From Leguminivora glycinivorella (taxonomy: Eukaryota > Arthropoda > Insecta > Lepidoptera > Tortricidae), in contig NC_062975.1 in the NCBI RefSeq assembly GCF_023078275.1, positions 7,477,141 to 7,541,140 on the forward strand: a DNA stretch of 64,000 bases, in the 5' to 3' direction. Positions within the stretch are counted from its first letter, which is position 1. Every line of letters begins with the position of its first letter. The translations under genes and the position numbers were made by a program. Below the pieces are notes generated by a model. That model made no database searches. It was not told the DNA's origin and was given only the letters and a program-made list of their open reading frames with translations. Below are positions 50,001-56,000 of this stretch, piece after piece.

Positions 50001-53000
50001 ACTCTATCAGCCTACCAATTTTTATCAAAATCGGAGACGTGATCCAAATGTACAAACTTTTCGGGAATTACTCCATTGATGTGGCTTATTAAGTAATTTT
50101 TTTGGTAGTTGTGCCTCCGCGAGAAGTGGCAAAAAACATAAGCGAAAAAAAAACCTATTTTTTTTTCATCCAAGTTCAAAGATATGAATGTCTTTAAAAA
50201 TATGCAATATGAATCCCATTTCATGCTCTTTAATTCTGAATTTATTTGGTTACTCTCGCTTACTTGGTTTAGCTAATGGCACAGTTTAATAACAAAAAAT
50301 AAAACCGCCTTCAAAAAAAAGCGCGTTACAAAACACGTAGAAACTAAAAAGCAAAAAATAATAAACCTTTGAATTCAGATTTCTTATCGTATTGCAATAA
50401 TCTAAACATCCAAATTATAAACAAATCAATTATTTTTGTAGTCGGTGCCAGACCTGTTCGTCGCCTTGCTATATTGCCTGTTTGGCCCCACCCAACCATA
50501 CTCAGGCTGGCCCCGACTCCAAAAATAATTGATTTGTTTATAATTTGGATGTTTAGATTATTGCAATACGATAAGAAATCTGAATTCAAAGGTTTATTAT
50601 TTTTTGCTTTTTAGTTTCTACGTGTTTTGTAACGCGCTTTTTTTTGAAGGCGGTTTTATTTTTTGTTAAAAAGTTAATTTATTTGTTGATTTTTAGTGGT
50701 TCCTATTGATATTATATGTATCAATCCGAATATATGTACAGTAGTGAAAGAATTATCCTTTAACTCCTAACCATTGAGGAGTTGACCTTCCATCATCAGC
50801 TCAGCCACATAAAATTATTACCATCAGGTGTAAATACTGGTGTACCTTTGAAAAATACATTAAAAACATTACATGTGCCTATAACATTTGAAGAGTTCCC
50901 TCGATTTCTCCAAGATCCCATCATCAGACCCCGACTTGGTGCCAATGGGACCATCTCGGGGTTATACCCGTTCGATCAAAAAAAAAATTTTGAAAATCGG
51001 TCCACGATTCTCGGAGATATCGAGTAACATACATACAAAAAAAAAATAAAAAAAAAAAAAAAAAAAATTCAGTCGAATTGAGAACCTCCTCCTTTTTTGA
51101 AGTCGGTTAAAAATTACCACGATTTTTTGACATTTTCGTAAATAAGTCTAAAACAAAAGAAGTTCGAGGGCTGATATTACGCATATAGTGTTCTTAGGGC
51201 TTGCCACTACTGCACCTCAAATTGCAACCAAATCCCCTGCGGGGGCCAATCTTCTTAGTGCGTTTTCACATTATGCGATCCGATATCGGATGTAGGACCG
51301 ATATCCCATACATTTAAGCCGCCATCTTTGATTTTTGCCTTTGAAATCCTTCCGACATCTGATATCGGATCGGATAATGTGAAAACGCACTTAGGTTAGC
51401 CTGCTAGACCCTTTGTTATGTGGGCGTAGTCTTAGATCTCGGAAAACGCGAATTTTCGAGTTTTCATGAGTTTTTCTTTCGCGTTAGTAAACGTAAAATA
51501 TGGTCGTTAATTTCGCCGCGCGCGCATCGATTCCGCTTAGCTCAGTCGTACGAGGTCGGTCTTATGTACGCAGATAGATCGTAGGTGTCAGGATTTCGAA
51601 ACCCGGCCAGAAATTAAGTTTTTGTTTTTTGTCTTTTTTTTTGTTTTTGTATTTATAAGAGTTTTTTTTTTATCTAAAGACGTGATATATTAAAATAGAA
51701 CCGAGCGAAGCTCGGTCGCCCAGATATATGTATTATGTAGGCAAAGATTTACGAAGTAATAAACATAAAAAAAGTAAATGTATGAAAATATATACTTACT
51801 CGTACTTATATCTGTTTACTTACACACATCCTATACTATTATTAGTACCTATAGGAGTTTGTAAAGTATTGAATTCTGGACGGGGTTCACGGGGTAGCCT
51901 AAACGACTAGAGTTAGATTAGGTCTATCTGTGCATACCTACTTTATATACGTTAATATTTATAGGTGCTATGCTTGAGATGGATGGTGCAATTGTTAATT
52001 CCTGTTTCCTTAACGAGAGCATGTCACTTTTTCCGATCCCGTGCCGTTTCACTGCACCTTATCGGTTCAGGTTTGATGCAAGTCCGCTTTTACAGTGACG
52101 CAAATAACCACCTAAATCTTTTTAAACTTATATCATTAGTTTCTATCAATTATAGACATATTTATAAACTGTAGGACGATGAAAAGAAGATTAAGATTTT
52201 CATTGTAATTTCTTGGTTCTACAGTAGCATGGCACCGTCCGCAATCCTCGACGTCTCGCGTCGAGGAAGAGTTGATGCAGAAGAGCGCACGAGCTCTTAA
52301 CAACACCACGGATCCTCTGGAGAAACTGCGTCTGCTGTGTCTTTCACGGGGTGCTTCGGGTATCATGGGGCTGGCCAGGCGAGTACATAAACTAAGTAAA
52401 CTGGTTCTAATAGTAGCAATATACCTTTCGTAAACTGCAACGTCCTGCGTCGAGGAAGAGTTGATGCAGAAGATCGCACGAGCTGTCAAAAACACCACGG
52501 ATCCTCTGGAAACTGTGTCTGCTGTGTCTCTCGCGTGGTGTTTCGGGAATCATGCCTCATGGGCCTCGGCAGGCGAGTACATAAACTAAAGTAAACTGGT
52601 TCTATAGTTACACTGTTCGTAAAATGGCTGGGCTGGTGAGTAATATATAAACTTAAGTACTGGTTTTAAGCAGCATGACATTGTGCGCTATTTGTGACGT
52701 CTTCTGTGTTGTATAAATAAAGTCTGTTCACTTTTAAACCGACCATATACCTAATATACGTCGTCGGCAAAGATGGTTTGATGAGAATGCTCTTCACATC
52801 TGAAATTGTCTCCCATGTAATATACACACATTAACTCATGCCTATATTCCCAAAAAGGGTGGTGAGCACATGAAGTCAAGTGTCAGTGCCACTCTTAGCA
52901 ATTAAGGGATTAAAAGAAAACGAAATTATGATATTGCAGTGACATGACAGGTTGCTAGCCCATGGCCCACACTAAAATTGCACCCCTATCCCACAGTCGA

Positions 53001-56000
53001 CTTCTACGAAAGCCACGAGAGGAAACGGAGTGGTAAAATGTTTAAACACTAATGGTCACCCGTCCATTTTCGCTCTTCAGAAATTTGTTTTAAGTTAGAA
53101 AAATGATTTACTTTCTATGATTATTAAATAGAAAATGAAAATTCACAGGATCTTCCGAAGAATGGATGACGATGGAAGCAAACAACTTAACAAGGAAGAG
53201 TTTTTCTCGGGCATCAAGGACACTGGACTTGAAATTAGCAACGAGGTAATCCGCCTTAACGAAGCTTTTTCATTCATGACTTCATAAGTTGTACTTATCA
53301 ACAATGGACTGTGCTTTTCGCCAATTCATAACTGTTCTTTTTGTCCCAACTTTTCTATCCATATTATGTTATCTATCTTATTATGATTTGTATTCTTTAT
53401 GCTTATTATTTTTCAGGATACAGAGAAATTGTTCACTCAGTTCGACACAGATAACAGCGGTTCTATTAGTGTCGACGAATTCATCAAACAGCTTCGTGTA
53501 CGTATGAATTCTTTGTAAATTCATAAGCTTACCTTATTACTTACCTACTTAGAAGAGCGCTTACCTACATCGCTTACATTTACTTAGTAAGTTAATTACT
53601 AGGTAGTAAGTAATTAACTAGGTACCGCTTCCGGATTTTAGCACTAATCAAATTTGTGTGCAGCGTTCTCTTCTACTCTCTTTAAAGCGTAGGTATTTAG
53701 AGTGACATAGAAAGATGCCCGCAATTTGAGAACTTCCATTTTCGCAGTTTTGGCCCTAGTGTAGGAGTTACCAATGTGCCAAATGTGAAAATTTACTAAA
53801 ATAATTTTCGTCTTTGTGGGAATCAACTAACTGGTTAAAGTCTGTGTTTCAATTTACAGCCTCCGATGTCCGATGGCCGCCGTGCTATAGTCGAACAGGC
53901 GTTCAAGAAGCTGGATAAAACTGGTGACGGAGTCATCGCCACAGAGGATCTCCGCGGCGTTTACTCGGTCTCTGCAAACCCGAGGTACTAATTTAAAAAG
54001 ACTTTATACAAAGAGGCAGATTACTTATGCCTTGGTCGTTCCAACCCGCCACCGCACAGAGGCGGCGTCTGTAATGCTATGTTTAGAAATTTGGAAGTAG
54101 TCGGTTTCACCTACAGCGGGCACACGCTGCTCACCGAAAGCGATGAGTAAAAGCGACCGGGGTCTTGGATTAAATTGCATCGAGAATTTGAGACTACGAG
54201 ATACTAATGTCACGGCAAAACGGAGCGACGAACTGTCGTGACTTTTGAAGTGGAGATAGCTGAAGAGATGGAGAATGACATAGGGTACTTTGTGTCTCTT
54301 TGTAACCCCCCACTTCCCTAACATGGGGGGTGGAAGTTTGTATGGAACATTCCGCAATTTTCGAATTTAACGCGAGCGAAGCCGCGGGCAAAAGCTAGTA
54401 AGTTATAAGATAGAGAATGAGATTGGGTATCTAATGACAACACGTTTCATTTCAGGTACAAGAGCGGTGAAGAGACCGAAGAACTGATTATGAACAAATT
54501 CTTAGCTAACTTTGAGAGCGAGGGCACCGTCGATGGCAAGGTGGGTACAGACAAACAAAATAATGTGGTAAATTGAAAGTCTTATCACATCACATCACAT
54601 TGATATCCGTGTATGGCATATAAGAGCTGGTGTGAATTATTTCAATTCACGATCAGTATCATCAGTGCTCACGATTGACAGGCAGTAGTTGACATCATTC
54701 ACAGCTTCCATCCATAGGTACCACATCACGCTAGGTATATACCTTCTGTCAAAGTAACTTACTTAAACTAAGGCACGCCACAGACAGTCTGTGGCCGTGT
54801 GGCGTGTCTTAGATTTATTTCAGATCGTGGTCAAACGTCTAGGTACCTATAAACTAAAAAAAAAAGTTACATCCACGTTTATGGCCTTGAACCACGTTAA
54901 GTATGGTCCATTTTACCATATTAACATTTCACAATAAAAATATCACGTGAAGGTATTTTGATGTTTTCGAAGTCGTTTATGTAAATGAGATCTAATATTT
55001 TTGTGTAACGTAGGACTTTTGATAATATGATCCATTGTACCTCTGCCACACACTTGTCGAGCGGCGTGGGAAGTAGCGAGGGAAGTAGGCAGAGGCATAG
55101 TGTGGCCGCGCTACGTCATGCCGCTCGTCATACCCATCGCTCCGGTTGTCTATTGTTTGCCCGACAGTCATTTAACATAATATACATTTTCCCGAATCTA
55201 ACTTACCTGAATTTCATTTTCCCGAATGATTTGTTTACCATAAAAATCATATGACATACTCGTTGTTTATCCGAATATTACCTTCCATAATCATACAATG
55301 CCATACTATTTGTTAGCCATATTATTAAGTGCAATAATATGGTTTCATAGAATATTCAAACGCCATAAGCAATTATTGCCATATTAATTGTTGCCCATAT
55401 TATTACCTAACCTAACCTACTTTCTGATAGCAGTTTCATTTTCCAGGGGTCACAGTTCTAACCTAACCTACTTTTCCAGCAGTTTCATTCTCCAGGGGGT
55501 CACAGTTCTAACCTAACCTAACCTAACCTACTTTCTGATAGCAGTTTCATTTTCCAGGGGGTCGCAGTTCTAACCTAACCTAACCTACTGTCTGATAGTA
55601 TTTTCATTTTCCGGGGGGTCACAGTTCTAACCTAACCTAACCTACTTTTCAAGCAGTTTCCTTTTCCAGAGGTTCACAGTTCTAACCTAACCTAACCTAC
55701 TTTCTGATAGCAGTTTCATTTTCCAGGGGGTCACAGTTCTAACCTAACCTAACCTACTTTCTGATAGCAGTTTCATTCTCTAGTCCTTCTAGTACCTATT
55801 ATAGTAGTTTTCGATTCTGCCAAAGCACATTATGGAAATTGACTTTTCTGGACGCTAATTTGTATGACAAATGATGGTATGGAATGTGGTAATTACGGAT
55901 TTCGATGATTCTGACAAATGACATTATGGAAACTGACTTTATGGGAAACAAAGTTTCTGGCACTAGATTAATATAGTAAACAATGATTATGGCATAAGAT

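Larger units (their letters stand above)
46724..51402. mobile_element. Foldback element with several nested insertions
   Basis: GGCTAACCTAAG at the left tip is inverted at the right tip (CTTAGGTTAGCC, 51390-51401). Arms line up piecewise: 46724-47018, 47566-47667 and 48456-48477 on the left against 49680-49740, 50086-50286, 51113-51257 and 51391-51402 on the right. Six other repeats interrupt the arms. The centre 48478-49679 holds two more repeats. Confidence 0.7.
46635..51726 (+). mobile_element. Helitron-like element split by a nest of insertions
   Basis: 5' piece 46635-46722 (TCTTATACTTTTAAACGAGC to CGATTTCG) and 3' piece 51405-51726 (TTATGTGGGCG to hairpin ACCGAGCGAAGCTCGGT and CAGATATA) correspond to the complete copy 27892-28331. 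Everything between arrived later. The tRNA-like head lies at about 51537-51608. Confidence 0.75.
32927..52224 (+). other. Calcyphosin intron 2, 19.3 kb, transposon-filled
   Basis: GTAAGT donor to TTCTACAG acceptor. Beyond itemised repeats I recognise nothing in 33311-34110, 34573-35221, 37601-37935, 38823-39110, 39742-40608, 45507-45772, 45895-46634 and 51727-52224. A piece of the GGGGGCAAAGTTG repeat family lies at 34110-34280. Several copies of Helitron-like and AGGGTTCCGTAG elements occur in both orientations. Confidence 0.55.
52379..53148 (+). other. Intron 3 (GC-AG) with repeat content
   Basis: Contains a broken duplicate of exon 3 and an inverted Lep1-type repeat (52848-53050). Nothing else is recognised. 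Confidence 0.7.

Noticed and set aside
50344..50614. Two 81-codon ORFs with the same start and end on opposite strands
   Set aside because: They are the two readings of one palindromic MITE.
55415..55785. True telomere or subtelomere
   Set aside because: CCTAA runs are very short and embedded in a longer unit within a gene intron.
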